Shown here in pieces: positions 27,627 through 35,837 of a DNA stretch of 64,000 nucleotides (positions are counted from its first letter, which is position 1; every line of letters starts with the position of its first letter). The position numbers and the translations under genes were made by a program. The DNA lies in assembly GCA_902560075.1 (NCBI GenBank), contig CACEKE010000001.1:62001-126000 (forward strand), in the 5' to 3' direction. The notes under the pieces were generated by a model. That model saw only the letters and a list, made by a program, of their open reading frames with translations. It was not told where the DNA came from and made no database searches. Source of the DNA: an uncultured Pelagibacteraceae bacterium. Lineage in GTDB: Bacteria > Pseudomonadota > Alphaproteobacteria > Pelagibacterales > Pelagibacteraceae.

Positions 27627-27799
27627 TAATGAAGCACTCTATCAAAAACATTAATTTTTATAATTTGATAGTCATCCTGAATATCAAATTCAATTTGTAT
27701 ATCATCGTCAGGATCTAAGATTTTCCTAACCAAATTTACATATTTGTCTATTTTGTTATATGAAATTTTTCCTCTAAATATTTTCTGAAAAGTTCTCAT
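27626..27799 (-). CDS. Small acidic protein of unknown function (57 aa) coupled to the HNH gene
   Basis: A 57-codon frame from ATG 27797-27799 to TAA 27626-27628. It begins MRTFQKIFRGKISYNKI with a basic N-terminal half. The middle is acidic (residues 29-43, DPDDDIQIEFDIQDD), followed by the hydrophobic tail YQIIKINVFDRVLH. The stop and the HNH start overlap as TAATG, the commonest coupled junction in this window, which is good evidence that it is translated. It fills the otherwise unexplained 204-bp gap between HNH and pilin genes. The acidic middle could mimic DNA or neutralise a nuclease, making an antitoxin or inhibitor role possible; I recognise no family. Confidence 0.6.
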   Translation of the reverse strand: MRTFQKIFRGKISYNKIDKYVNLVRKILDPDDDIQIEFDIQDDYQIIKINVFDRVLH

Positions 27800-27830
27800 A
27801 AATCCACTATATTATTTTATCCAGTAGAAT

Positions 27831-28355
27831 TTATTCTTCATAATTAATTGTCGACTCCATATATTTGGTTGACCCAGTGCTATCACCGAGATTAGAACAT
27901 ATTTTTATTGTCGTTGAATTCAATTTAAATACTGAAATGTATCCTCCTTGCTCAGAGTGAGACGGGCATGTATTCATATATCCTGGAGGTGAGCAGTTGG
28001 TGACATTTAATCTACACCATGATCCATAAGGAGGGTTTGAACCATAAAAAGGACTTTTCCAATTCATTCCATAAATATCTTCGTTCATGTGGGCAATGAA
28101 ATTATCAATAGCAACAGGACAAGTTAATGCTTGAGGTGTACCATTTATATCTAAGTATTGAACTTTTAAACCCAAATTGCACTGTTTAGCTTTTGCTCCT
28201 ATCATTTTAGTTAAGGCTGCATGGTTTCCTTTAGTAGCATTAATTTTTGCCATCGTTGTGTAACCATTATATGCAATGACCCCTACTGCAGCCAGAATAC
28301 CAATAATAGCTACAACGACTAATAGTTCGATTAAAGTGAAGCCAGCGTTTTTCAT
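27831..28355 (-). CDS. Type IV pilin (prepilin)
   Basis: 174 residues. A very short leader MKNAG is followed by the class III signal FTLIELLVVVAIIGILAAVGVIAY, with prepilin peptidase cleavage expected after G5, the +1 Phe, and E10 (pilin +5) needed for assembly. The rest is a globular head with several cysteines (C58, C79, C112, C120, C129 and C152 regions) that could form the usual disulfides. No assembly ATPase, PilC or secretin gene is in the window, so it is an orphan pilin. It is preceded by a 33-45 bp distant GTCTA repeat and followed by the 57-aa ORF after 31 bp. Confidence 0.9.
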   Translation of the reverse strand: MKNAGFTLIELLVVVAIIGILAAVGVIAYNGYTTMAKINATKGNHAALTKMIGAKAKQCNLGLKVQYLDINGTPQALTCPVAIDNFIAHMNEDIYGMNWKSPFYGSNPPYGSWCRLNVTNCSPPGYMNTCPSHSEQGGYISVFKLNSTTIKICSNLGDSTGSTKYMESTINYEE

Positions 28356-28387
28356 AAATTAAATTATATAATTTTATTTTCCCAACT

Positions 28388-28402
28388 TCTAGTCTATGTC
28401 TA
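28388..28402 (+). repeat. GTCTA tandem repeat, right copy
   Basis: TCTAGTCTATGTCTA, 14/15 identical to the copy at 26215. It lies 33 bp upstream of the pilin start on the coding strand, so it could be a pilin operator rather than a cassette boundary. It sits in the 70-bp gap between the pilin and FAD-like genes. Confidence 0.45.
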
Positions 28403-28425
28403 AATTTATAAATTTATTTATTAAT

Positions 28426-29346
28426 TTAGTTTTTTAAGGCGTTAAATATAATATTTTGTGAAATAGGTCCGGGAATATAGGTATTAATAGATCCACTATT
28501 ATATACAGTAATTTTTTTTGAAATATTTTTTATATATTTATTAATATCAATATCATTTATTTTTAAATTAGTTGTATGATTTGTAAGAAAATATCTAAAG
28601 TCGGTTGAATTGTATTTTAATAATTCGGAAACCGTGAACGAAAAAATTTTGTAATCTTTAGAAAACTTTTGCACAAATAGAGTATTTTTTATAGTATTAA
28701 GATAACTATTTTTTTTTCCAAATAATATTTTCTCAAAAATTTCTTTCAAAGTCATTGGAATATAATAATTTTTCTCAAAATTTTTTAAAATATTTAATTG
28801 GTAGCCACAAGATCCATCATTAAATGAAATACGGTCATTAGCTTTAATTAATTTAGAGTTAAATAATATTTCAATTAGGCTTAAATTTCCAACACAAATA
28901 CTTACTTTTTTTGACAATATTTTTTCTCTTCCAATATGTAAGAAAACTTTTTTTTTATATATTGAAATTTTTTTAACTTTTTTACAAATTAACAAGTTTT
29001 TGAAATCACTTCTTTTTATTCTAAGAACATTATTATTGTAGTAATTAGAAATATAATAAGTTTTTTTAAATTTTTTTTCCGTAAAAAGTTTTTTTAATTT
29101 AAAAATTTTTTGTTTTTTTATAAACTTTTTAAATTTATAATCTTTTAAAAATAATAAAAATTTACTGTAATTTATATAACCGCCCCAAATATTTGAATTA
29201 CCACCTATTCCTAAGTTTTCATAGAAATTTTTACTAATAGATAGACTATTTGAACAATCACAATAAATAGTTGCTGTTTTGGAAGTATGATCTTTAATAA
29301 GAGCACTAAGACCGCCTCCAATAACTGAATGTCTATTAATTTTCAT
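28426..29346 (-). CDS. FAD-dependent oxidoreductase-like protein of a surface-sugar locus
   Basis: 306 residues, extremely lysine/asparagine/isoleucine-rich. The N-terminus has a dinucleotide-binding start (SVIGGGLSALI, about 7-17) and then LGIGGNSNIWGGYINYSKF (about 45-63), which resembles the GGxSxxWGG motif of GMC-type flavoproteins found in polysaccharide clusters. The C-terminus NSGSINTYIPGPISQNIIFNA also fits a flavin-contacting end. It is much shorter than GMC enzymes (about 500), and the middle is not recognisable. It is divergent from the GT2 gene across 40 bp, so the function is probably related to glycan building. Assignment is tentative. Confidence 0.45.
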   Translation of the reverse strand: MKINRHSVIGGGLSALIKDHTSKTATIYCDCSNSLSISKNFYENLGIGGNSNIWGGYINYSKFLLFLKDYKFKKFIKKQKIFKLKKLFTEKKFKKTYYISNYYNNNVLRIKRSDFKNLLICKKVKKISIYKKKVFLHIGREKILSKKVSICVGNLSLIEILFNSKLIKANDRISFNDGSCGYQLNILKNFEKNYYIPMTLKEIFEKILFGKKNSYLNTIKNTLFVQKFSKDYKIFSFTVSELLKYNSTDFRYFLTNHTTNLKINDIDINKYIKNISKKITVYNSGSINTYIPGPISQNIIFNALKN

Positions 29347-29386
29347 ATTCTTATGTTAATTATATCAGATATTTAGTTCAATTCAC

Positions 29387-30067
29387 ATGATATCTATTAT
29401 CGTACCAACCTTAAATGAGTCTAAAAATATTTTGAAATTTGTAAAAAATTTAAAATTTTTAAAATTTAAATATGAACTAATTTTTGTTGATGACAATTCA
29501 TCTGATAATTCAAATCAAATATTTAAAAAAATAAAAAATAAAAAAATAAATTTTATTATTAGAAAAGCTAAAAAAAAAGACTTATCAAAATCTGTATTGC
29601 TTGGAATAGATAAATCTAGATACAATAATGTAATGATAATGGATTGTGACCTTCAACATAGCCTAAAAGATGCAAATAAAATGAAGAGTATTTTTTTTAA
29701 AAATAAGTTAGATTTAATAATAGGTAGTAGGTTTTTGAAAAAAAAATACTTTGGAAATATTTTTTTTATTAGATCAATGTTTTCTCTATTTTTTATATTT
29801 GTAATAAATTTAATATTTGTAAAAAAAACTACTGATCCATTATCTGGTTTTTTTATATGTAAAAAAGCAATTGTTAAAAAAAATAAAAAAAATTTTTTTT
29901 CTAGGGGATATAAAATTTTATTTGATATTATTTATAATACAAATTCTAATATTAAAATAAAAGATATACAAATTAATTTTAAAAATAGGGCTGGAGGAAA
30001 ATCCAAATTAAGCTTAAAAATTATATTGATATTTTTGACACAAATAATCTATTCAAAAATGAGATAA
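29387..30067 (+). CDS. Family 2 glycosyltransferase, dolichyl/polyprenyl-phosphate sugar synthase type
   Basis: 226 residues. The GT-A fold begins ISIIVPTLNES, with DDNSSD at 35-40, the metal-binding DCDLQH at 86-91, IGSRFLKKK at 112-120, one hydrophobic segment (about 126-146) and the family motif DPLSGFF at 150-156. Members (DPM1-like, GtrB-like) move a sugar from NDP to a lipid phosphate at the inner membrane, providing the donor for GT-C transferases such as the one at 31923-33179. It is followed by the DegT gene after 3 bp. Its codons are dominated by AAA/AAT/TTT. Confidence 0.85.
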   Translation: MISIIVPTLNESKNILKFVKNLKFLKFKYELIFVDDNSSDNSNQIFKKIKNKKINFIIRKAKKKDLSKSVLLGIDKSRYNNVMIMDCDLQHSLKDANKMKSIFFKNKLDLIIGSRFLKKKYFGNIFFIRSMFSLFFIFVINLIFVKKTTDPLSGFFICKKAIVKKNKKNFFSRGYKILFDIIYNTNSNIKIKDIQINFKNRAGGKSKLSLKIILIFLTQIIYSKMR

Positions 30068-30070
30068 TTT

Positions 30071-31345
30071 ATGACCAACTTTTTAAAATCTTTTTTTAAA
30101 AATAAATCTAGATTTTATTTTAATATAAGTTTCATTTACTTATTAAATAAAACTGTGAAATACATAATAGACAGGCAAGTTAATTATCAAGATATACTTA
30201 CGAAAAAGCTGCAAAAATATTTTACAGATCCAAATATGTTTTTTTTTAATCATGGTAGAGGTGGGTTTTATTTTCTTCTTAAGCATTTTAAAAATAAATC
30301 TAAAAAAAAAGTTTTAATAAATTCTCTTACTTTATTTGAGATGGTTAACATGATTATTTATGCTGGATATGACCCAGTTTTCGTAGATAATAAAAAAAAC
30401 AGTTTTGAAACAAATACTGTTCACCTAATTGATAAATTTAGTGAAGAATTAAGCTTCGTAGTAGTTACTCATCTAAACGGGATTAATAAAGAAATTTTCG
30501 ATATTAAAGATAAAATAGAGCAAATAAACAAAACGAGAGATAAAAATAACAGAATTTACCTTATTGAAGATGTAGCTGTAGGTCTTGGTGCAAAATTTAA
30601 CGATGTTTATACAGGATCAATAGGTGATTTCTCAATTTTAAGTTTTAATATAATGAAAAATATAACTTCTTTAACTGGTGGTGCATTAATTGATAACCAT
30701 AAAGTTCTAAAAATTGATAAATTTGCAGAAAATAAACTAAGGGTTTCTTTTTTTGATATTGTAAAAAAGATTTCTTTTGTTTCATTACTTCAATTCTTAA
30801 ATTCAAGACTAATATTTCCCTTTTTTTTTGTATTTATAAGATTTGCACAAAAAAATAATTTCAATTTTTTTTTAAGAAAATATCGTACTGATTTCGAAAC
30901 ATACACACTTAATAAAATTCCTCCAGATTTCACGAAAAATTTATCAAATTTTCAAATGTATTTACTAATCGATCAAGTGGAAGAAATAGATGAAAAAAAT
31001 AAATTAAGAATAAATAACTCATTAAATTATTATGATCGTCTAAAAAATAATGATAAATTAATTTTTCCTCAAACGAATTTTAATCATGAGAATATTTTTC
31101 TTGAGTTTCCAATAATTTGTAAAGAGAAAAAATATAAAGATTATATACTTCAAAAAAGTTTGAATAACTATGTTGATATAAAGAACTATTATTATAAAAA
31201 TTGCGAATCTGAAAAATCATATAAAATATATAAAGTAAGTAGTTCAATAAATTCAAAATATATTTCTGAAAATATTATAATGCTACCAAACAATATAAAC
31301 TACTGTCGTAGTGATTTTGAAAGAATTATTAATCTGTTTGATTAG
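30071..31345 (+). CDS. DegT/DnrJ/EryC1-family PLP aminotransferase-like protein
   Basis: 424 residues, normal for the family. The PLP-site aspartate lies in YLIEDVAVGLGA (E166-D167). The Schiff-base lysine is probably K196 in LSFNIMKNITSLTGGALI, which matches the family SF-x-x-x-KN-x-T pattern. An N-terminal glycine-rich segment NHGRGGFYFLL (60-70) takes the place of the usual SGTxAL motif. The family aminates keto-sugars on NDP-hexoses; the sugar here is unknown. It is coupled to the GT2 gene and converges on the minus-strand genes at 31345/31355. Confidence 0.8.
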   Translation: MTNFLKSFFKNKSRFYFNISFIYLLNKTVKYIIDRQVNYQDILTKKLQKYFTDPNMFFFNHGRGGFYFLLKHFKNKSKKKVLINSLTLFEMVNMIIYAGYDPVFVDNKKNSFETNTVHLIDKFSEELSFVVVTHLNGINKEIFDIKDKIEQINKTRDKNNRIYLIEDVAVGLGAKFNDVYTGSIGDFSILSFNIMKNITSLTGGALIDNHKVLKIDKFAENKLRVSFFDIVKKISFVSLLQFLNSRLIFPFFFVFIRFAQKNNFNFFLRKYRTDFETYTLNKIPPDFTKNLSNFQMYLLIDQVEEIDEKNKLRINNSLNYYDRLKNNDKLIFPQTNFNHENIFLEFPIICKEKKYKDYILQKSLNNYVDIKNYYYKNCESEKSYKIYKVSSSINSKYISENIIMLPNNINYCRSDFERIINLFD

Positions 31346-31354
31346 ATACTCAAA

Positions 31355-31921
31355 TTAATTTAATTTTTTAGTTGCTAGAGAATAAAAAAAATTTTTTCTA
31401 AATAGCTTGTAACCATTGTTAAAATAATATTTTTTTGCAATTAAATTTGTATTCTTATAAATTGCATAAACTCCTTTATATTGGTCTTTTATTACTTTTT
31501 TATGTAATTTATTAATTGCTTCATACTTTGTTTTTCTATCTACATATTTTAAATTAAGATTTATCAAATGAAAAAGTTGTAAATAATTTTTAGGTGGATT
31601 AATATTTTTAAAAAAATTGATCGGATTTATAACAAAAAACATTACTCTAAAAGGATTTTTTATTAAATATTTAAAAAAATTTTTTTTTAATATTTTTTCA
31701 TTCTCGATGGGTAAATAAGTAATAAAACAATTTATTTTTTTTTCTATAAAGTGAATGTAAATATACTGCTTATTTTTATTAAAGTAAATTCTTTCAAATT
31801 CTCTGAAATTATAAAATGAAAAAATTGAAGAATTTAGATATTTAATTATTAATTTATAAATTTTCTTTTTACATTGATTTCTATTTTTTTTTTTTAGTTT
31901 CAAAAAGTTAATAAAATTCAT
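31355..31921 (-). CDS. Hypothetical protein, possibly GNAT-like acetyltransferase
   Basis: 188 residues from ATG 31919-31921. A longer frame starting at 31963 would overlap the upstream membrane-protein gene by 41 bp, while the internal ATG begins 1 bp after that gene's stop, so the shorter form was chosen. The C-terminal third (YVDRKTKYEAINKLHKKVIKDQYKGVYAIYKNTNLIAKKYYFNNGYKLF) has the layout of the GNAT end, with an N-x-x-A-x-x-x-Y-x-x-x-G-[FY] pattern. The N-terminal part is basic and not recognisable. In a sugar locus an N-acyltransferase for the aminated sugar would make sense. Low certainty. Confidence 0.5.
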   Translation of the reverse strand: MNFINFLKLKKKNRNQCKKKIYKLIIKYLNSSIFSFYNFREFERIYFNKNKQYIYIHFIEKKINCFITYLPIENEKILKKNFFKYLIKNPFRVMFFVINPINFFKNINPPKNYLQLFHLINLNLKYVDRKTKYEAINKLHKKVIKDQYKGVYAIYKNTNLIAKKYYFNNGYKLFRKNFFYSLATKKLN

Positions 31922-31922
31922 A

Positions 31923-33179
31923 TTAATTATAATAGTATAGTGAAAATAAATAAAAGGATGCAAAATATATTATAGGAATAATGATAAATTTATACTTTAA
32001 AAGATTTTTAATAATATACTTATCAATACTCATAACACTGAACATTAAAATTAAAAATAATGGATCATAATATTTTTGGTAAATAATTTGTAACGGATAT
32101 AGAAAGAAAATTATTACAATCAATATCAAATTATCAATTTTTTTTTCAAAAAAACAAAGCAACAATATACTAGAAATGACCGCGGTAATTATAAATAAAA
32201 ATGGCAAATCTAAGATTTGTACTAACAGTTTGTAAAATGTTCCGCCACCAAAACCATGTGACGTAATTGTATAACTAGTATTTGAGAAGCCTAAGATTAA
32301 AACAAAAAAAATTATTAAAAGTAATTTTTTTTTACTATCTCTTAAATTAAAAAAAATTTGTTTAATAATATTTTTAGATACAAGAAAAGGTATCAAATAA
32401 AATAAGATTATGTTCAGAAAAATTAACAAGTTTAGAGAATAATTTGCACTAGATACCTGTTTATTTGAAAAGTAATAATCAATATGATTATAAATAAACA
32501 AATAATTTATTATAGGTAGCACAGCGATAAGACTTGTAAGTAATAAGATTATAATTTTCTTGTTATTTGAATTTTTTAATAAATAGTAGATATAAAAAAA
32601 AACAAATAAAATGAAGTTTTGTCTTATATACACTGCGAAAATCAAAAAAATTAGACAAAAAAAGGTGTAATAAAAATTATTATTTTTAAATTTTTCAGAT
32701 TTGTAAAAAAAATAAATTGAAGAGCAGAGAAAAATTAAAGTTAGATTATCATTTGTAAGCCATATTGTTGACGATCTGAAATATGGAGATAGGAAAATTA
32801 TTAAAGAAATTAAAAATAAAATATTCTTATTTTGGTTTTTGAGCCTAAGTTTTAATACATTATAAAATATTAATGGTAATGTAATTGATATTAAGGCATA
32901 CAAATATCTTAAACTTTTTAAATCTAAATAATTTTGTAATTTTCCCAAAATTATATAATAAAAAGGTAAATGTGGGTTAATGCTTGGGGTATAAATTTCA
33001 TAGCTTGTTTTAATATTTGATGAAAACATCAAAATAAAATTTTTTATTATTGAATAATCATATCTAGCACCACCTGCAGAATCTTCCTCAAGATAAAATG
33101 AAACAATTATAGTGGCTACAAAAAATGTATATGAAACATATCTAAAGTTTAATATTGAATTATAATATTTATTATTCAT
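31923..33179 (-). CDS. Multi-pass membrane glycosyltransferase, GT-C type (probable)
   Basis: 418 residues, mostly membrane: about 10 hydrophobic segments. The first periplasmic loop after the first helix carries acidic residues (FYLEEDSAGGARYDYSI, about 28-44), as expected for the catalytic aspartate/glutamate loop of GT-C enzymes. A second loop has YTPSINPHLPFYYIIL, similar to the PHPP/HPPL-like region of dolichyl-phosphate-mannose-type transferases. GT-C enzymes use lipid-phosphate sugars on the outer face of the inner membrane; the GT2 at 29387 could make the donor. No closer family was recognised. It is the upstream partner of the GNAT-like gene. Confidence 0.6.
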   Translation of the reverse strand: MNNKYYNSILNFRYVSYTFFVATIIVSFYLEEDSAGGARYDYSIIKNFILMFSSNIKTSYEIYTPSINPHLPFYYIILGKLQNYLDLKSLRYLYALISITLPLIFYNVLKLRLKNQNKNILFLISLIIFLSPYFRSSTIWLTNDNLTLIFLCSSIYFFYKSEKFKNNNFYYTFFCLIFLIFAVYIRQNFILFVFFYIYYLLKNSNNKKIIILLLTSLIAVLPIINYLFIYNHIDYYFSNKQVSSANYSLNLLIFLNIILFYLIPFLVSKNIIKQIFFNLRDSKKKLLLIIFFVLILGFSNTSYTITSHGFGGGTFYKLLVQILDLPFLFIITAVISSILLLCFFEKKIDNLILIVIIFFLYPLQIIYQKYYDPLFLILMFSVMSIDKYIIKNLLKYKFIIIPIIYFASFYLFSLYYYN

Positions 33180-33203
33180 TTATTATTAAATAATTATAAA
33201 AAA

Positions 33204-33605
33204 TTAATTTATTAAAGCTTTTTTTAAAAAATCATTATCGAGATCACAATCTTTATAACCTTGTTTAATAGTATTTAAATATCGTTCGTTTGGATACATA
33301 AAAGGGGTTTTATTTACCATTACATACGTCATTACTTTTTTTTTGTTGTAAAAAAAATAATGTTTTTTGTATAAAGTTGGAAAATCCTCGTACAAATCTA
33401 ACTTTTTCTCGTCAGTTTTTGAGATATTGAACAAGGCACCTTGAACAATAGAGTTTTTTTTCCGTTCGATATCAGCTGCGCGATATATACTTCTAAAAGT
33501 TAGTCTAAAATTTTTTAATTCGATTTTTTTCAAAAACTTACTATCTCTGCATCTCTTTTTCATTTGAAAATGATTTAGATTGCTTCCATATGCAAAATAA
33601 AGCAT
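33204..33605 (-). CDS. Gamma-glutamylcyclotransferase-like (GGCT/AIG2) protein
   Basis: 133 residues. The family motif YFAYGSNL is at 3-10 and NFRLTFRSIYRAADIE follows at 32-47. The catalytic glutamate is probably E73 in the LDLYEDFP stretch. GGCT folds release 5-oxoproline from gamma-glutamyl peptides; many bacterial members have undefined substrates. It follows the CinA-like gene by 1 bp and precedes the membrane glycosyltransferase by 24 bp, marking the boundary between core and sugar-locus genes. Confidence 0.82.
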   Translation of the reverse strand: MLYFAYGSNLNHFQMKKRCRDSKFLKKIELKNFRLTFRSIYRAADIERKKNSIVQGALFNISKTDEKKLDLYEDFPTLYKKHYFFYNKKKVMTYVMVNKTPFMYPNERYLNTIKQGYKDCDLDNDFLKKALIN

Positions 33606-33606
33606 T

Positions 33607-34356
33607 TTAACGATTAACTACTTTAATTTTTTTGTCATTAACAAAATTCATAACCTCTAAGCTGCATTCTTTTATTAATTTTTCATCATCTGATCGAATT
33701 ACAATAGATACCCCAAGTTTTCCAGCATGAAAAAAAGGATAGCTACCTATCTCAACATTTTGGTATTTATTTTGCACTGAGGTGAGAGACTCAGCAATAT
33801 GACTTTCGAAAGTTCTTAAACTAATTGTATGGCTAATGATAGGATTTCCACCAACAATTTTATTTTTTAATCCTCCTAACATTGATTTTAATATTGACGG
33901 GACGCCAGGTAATACAAAAACATTTTCAACATAAAACCCGGGTGCTCCACTAGTAGGGTTTAATATTAATTTTGCACCTTTTGGCATCCATATCATTTTC
34001 TGCCTACCATCATTAAATTCCCCTGGTTTATAATATGATTCAAGAATTTTGTAACCTTCCTCATGTCTTTCATATGGAAGCTTAAATGCTTTTGAAACAG
34101 ACTCAGAAGTTATATCGTCATGAGTTGGACCTATTCCACCCGATGTAAAGACATATGTATATTGTTTTCTTAACAAATTTACTGAGCTTATAATTGTTTC
34201 CTCAACATCTGGAATGACTCTTACCTCTGATACTTTCACCCCTAACGAGTTTAACCAAGTAGCAAGAGTGCTTGTGTTTGTATCCTGAGTTCTTCCTGAT
34301 AATATCTCATTACCAATAATCAATATTGCAGCATTAAATTTTGAATTTTCACTCAT
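33607..34356 (-). CDS. CinA-like molybdopterin-binding-domain protein
   Basis: 249 residues from ATG 34354-34356. The MoCF-type domain is clear: AAILIIGNEILSGRTQDTNTSTLATWL at the start, then VFTSGGIGPTHDDIT (about 68-82) and FVLPGVPS. It lacks the C-terminal pyridine-nucleotide deamidase domain of full CinA (about 410-430 residues), so it is the N-terminal COG1058 half, which in related proteins is linked to ADP-ribose or NMN salvage. The open frame extends upstream to 34569, but that part overlaps sfsA and does not look like protein. It is divergent from sfsA across only 19 bp. Confidence 0.82.
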   Translation of the reverse strand: MSENSKFNAAILIIGNEILSGRTQDTNTSTLATWLNSLGVKVSEVRVIPDVEETIISSVNLLRKQYTYVFTSGGIGPTHDDITSESVSKAFKLPYERHEEGYKILESYYKPGEFNDGRQKMIWMPKGAKLILNPTSGAPGFYVENVFVLPGVPSILKSMLGGLKNKIVGGNPIISHTISLRTFESHIAESLTSVQNKYQNVEIGSYPFFHAGKLGVSIVIRSDDEKLIKECSLEVMNFVNDKKIKVVNR

Positions 34357-34375
34357 TTTATATATATTTTTCTTT

Positions 34376-35074
34376 ATGAAATTTACCAAAGCTTTAATTA
34401 AAGGCAAACTCTTGAAAAGATATAAAAGGTTTTTTGTAGATATTAAAGTAAATAAAGAGATAATTATTGCCCATTGTCCTAATACTGGATCAATGATGGG
34501 TTTGCTAGATGAGAATAATGATGCTTGGGTTTTAAAAAATGAAGATCCAAAACGAAAATTAAAATACACATTGCAGATACTAAAAACCTCAAAAAATGTG
34601 ATTGGTGTAAATACTCATCTTGCAAATAAATTAGTTCATGAAGGACTACAAAATAATACTTTATTGGAATTTAAAAACCTAGACAAAGTTGTTACAGAAA
34701 AATTTTATAATAAAGAAACACGTTTTGATTTTCTTGTTGAAAAGAAAGAAAAAAAAATTTTTATTGAAGTCAAGAATGTGACACTAATTCGAGATGGCAA
34801 AACTTCAGAATTTCCTGATGCAATAACCACCAGAGGTAGTAAACATATTAAAACTTTAATGGATGCTCATAAAAAAGGTTATGAATGTTATGTTTTATTT
34901 TTGGTACAAATTGAAAATTGTAAGTATTTTAGAATAGCTAAAGATATAGATAATGAATATTATGAGAATTATAAACTAGCTAAAAAGTCTGGTGTAAAAT
35001 TTATTGCTTATAACTGTAAAGTAGGATCAAAAGAAATTAAAATAGATAAAAAAATCAAAATATTAGATGAGTGA
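34376..35074 (+). CDS. sfsA: SfsA family protein
   Basis: 232 residues, normal for SfsA. Landmarks are KRYKRFFVDIKVN, HCPNTGSMMGLL (about 33-44), GVNTHLANKLV, the nuclease-like ETRFDFLVEKKEKKIFIEVKNVTL (about 116-139) with its D-x(n)-E-V-K core, and FPDAITTRGSKHIKTL. The family was named for sugar-fermentation stimulation and has a PD-(D/E)XK-like fold; its cellular role is not settled. Its stop overlaps the map start by 8 bp, so it begins a long plus-strand run sfsA-map-pur-bolA-grxD. Confidence 0.92.
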   Translation: MKFTKALIKGKLLKRYKRFFVDIKVNKEIIIAHCPNTGSMMGLLDENNDAWVLKNEDPKRKLKYTLQILKTSKNVIGVNTHLANKLVHEGLQNNTLLEFKNLDKVVTEKFYNKETRFDFLVEKKEKKIFIEVKNVTLIRDGKTSEFPDAITTRGSKHIKTLMDAHKKGYECYVLFLVQIENCKYFRIAKDIDNEYYENYKLAKKSGVKFIAYNCKVGSKEIKIDKKIKILDE

Positions 35075-35837
35075 CTATAAAGAAAAATTTGAAAAAATGA
35101 AAATTGCAGGAAACCTTGCATCAAAAACATTAGATATGTTAACTGATGAAATAAAGGCTGGAGTGTCAACCAACAAAATAGATAAACTAGGTTATGAATA
35201 TATAAGAGATAATGGTGGATACTCTGCACCATTATTTTATAGAGGTTTTCCAAAATCTCTATGTACATCGTTAAATCATGTTATCTGTCATGGAATACCT
35301 GGCGAAAGAATATTAGATGAGGGAGATATTTTGAATGTTGATGTGACTGTAATCGTAGACGGTTTTTATGGAGACACAAGCAGGATGTTTTCTATTGGAA
35401 AAATTTCAGTAAAAGCACAAAATTTAATTGATGCAACATATGAGTCTTTAATGAAATCAATTAAAATTCTTAAACCTGGATTAAAACTAGGAGATATTGG
35501 TCATGAAATTCAAACTTATGTTGAGGCTAAAGGCTTTTCAGTTGTAAGAGATTTTTGTGGTCATGGTATTGGAGACAATTTTCATGAACCGCCTAATATT
35601 CTTCATTACGGGAAAAAAAATACTGGTGCTGAGTTAAGACCGGGAATGACCTTTACAATAGAACCAATGATAAATTCAGGTAAATACGAAGTTAAAATTT
35701 TAGATGATGGATGGACAGCAGTTTCTAAAGATAAATCATTGTCTGCACAATTTGAACATACTGTTGGTATAAAAGATAATGGATATGAAATATTCACAGA
35801 ATCTGTTAATGGTTATGTGAAGCCCCCTTATAATTAA
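35067..35837 (+). CDS. map: Methionine aminopeptidase type I
   Basis: 256 residues. The five metal ligands of the pita-bread fold are D92, D103, H166, E199 and E230, and the family segments YGDTSRMF and GHGIGDNFHEPPN are present. The enzyme removes the initiator methionine from nascent proteins. It has no N-terminal zinc or SH3 extension. The gene overlaps sfsA by 8 bp and shares TAATG with purB. Confidence 0.96.
   Translation: MSDYKEKFEKMKIAGNLASKTLDMLTDEIKAGVSTNKIDKLGYEYIRDNGGYSAPLFYRGFPKSLCTSLNHVICHGIPGERILDEGDILNVDVTVIVDGFYGDTSRMFSIGKISVKAQNLIDATYESLMKSIKILKPGLKLGDIGHEIQTYVEAKGFSVVRDFCGHGIGDNFHEPPNILHYGKKNTGAELRPGMTFTIEPMINSGKYEVKILDDGWTAVSKDKSLSAQFEHTVGIKDNGYEIFTESVNGYVKPPYN

Noticed and set aside
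31922-31963. Longer start for the GNAT-like protein
   Set aside because: It would overlap the upstream membrane-protein gene by 41 bp; the internal ATG starts 1 bp after that gene's stop.
34357-34569. 71-residue N-terminal extension of the CinA-like protein
   Set aside because: It overlaps the start of sfsA on the other strand and is not protein-like; the ATG at 34354-34356 begins the conserved domain.
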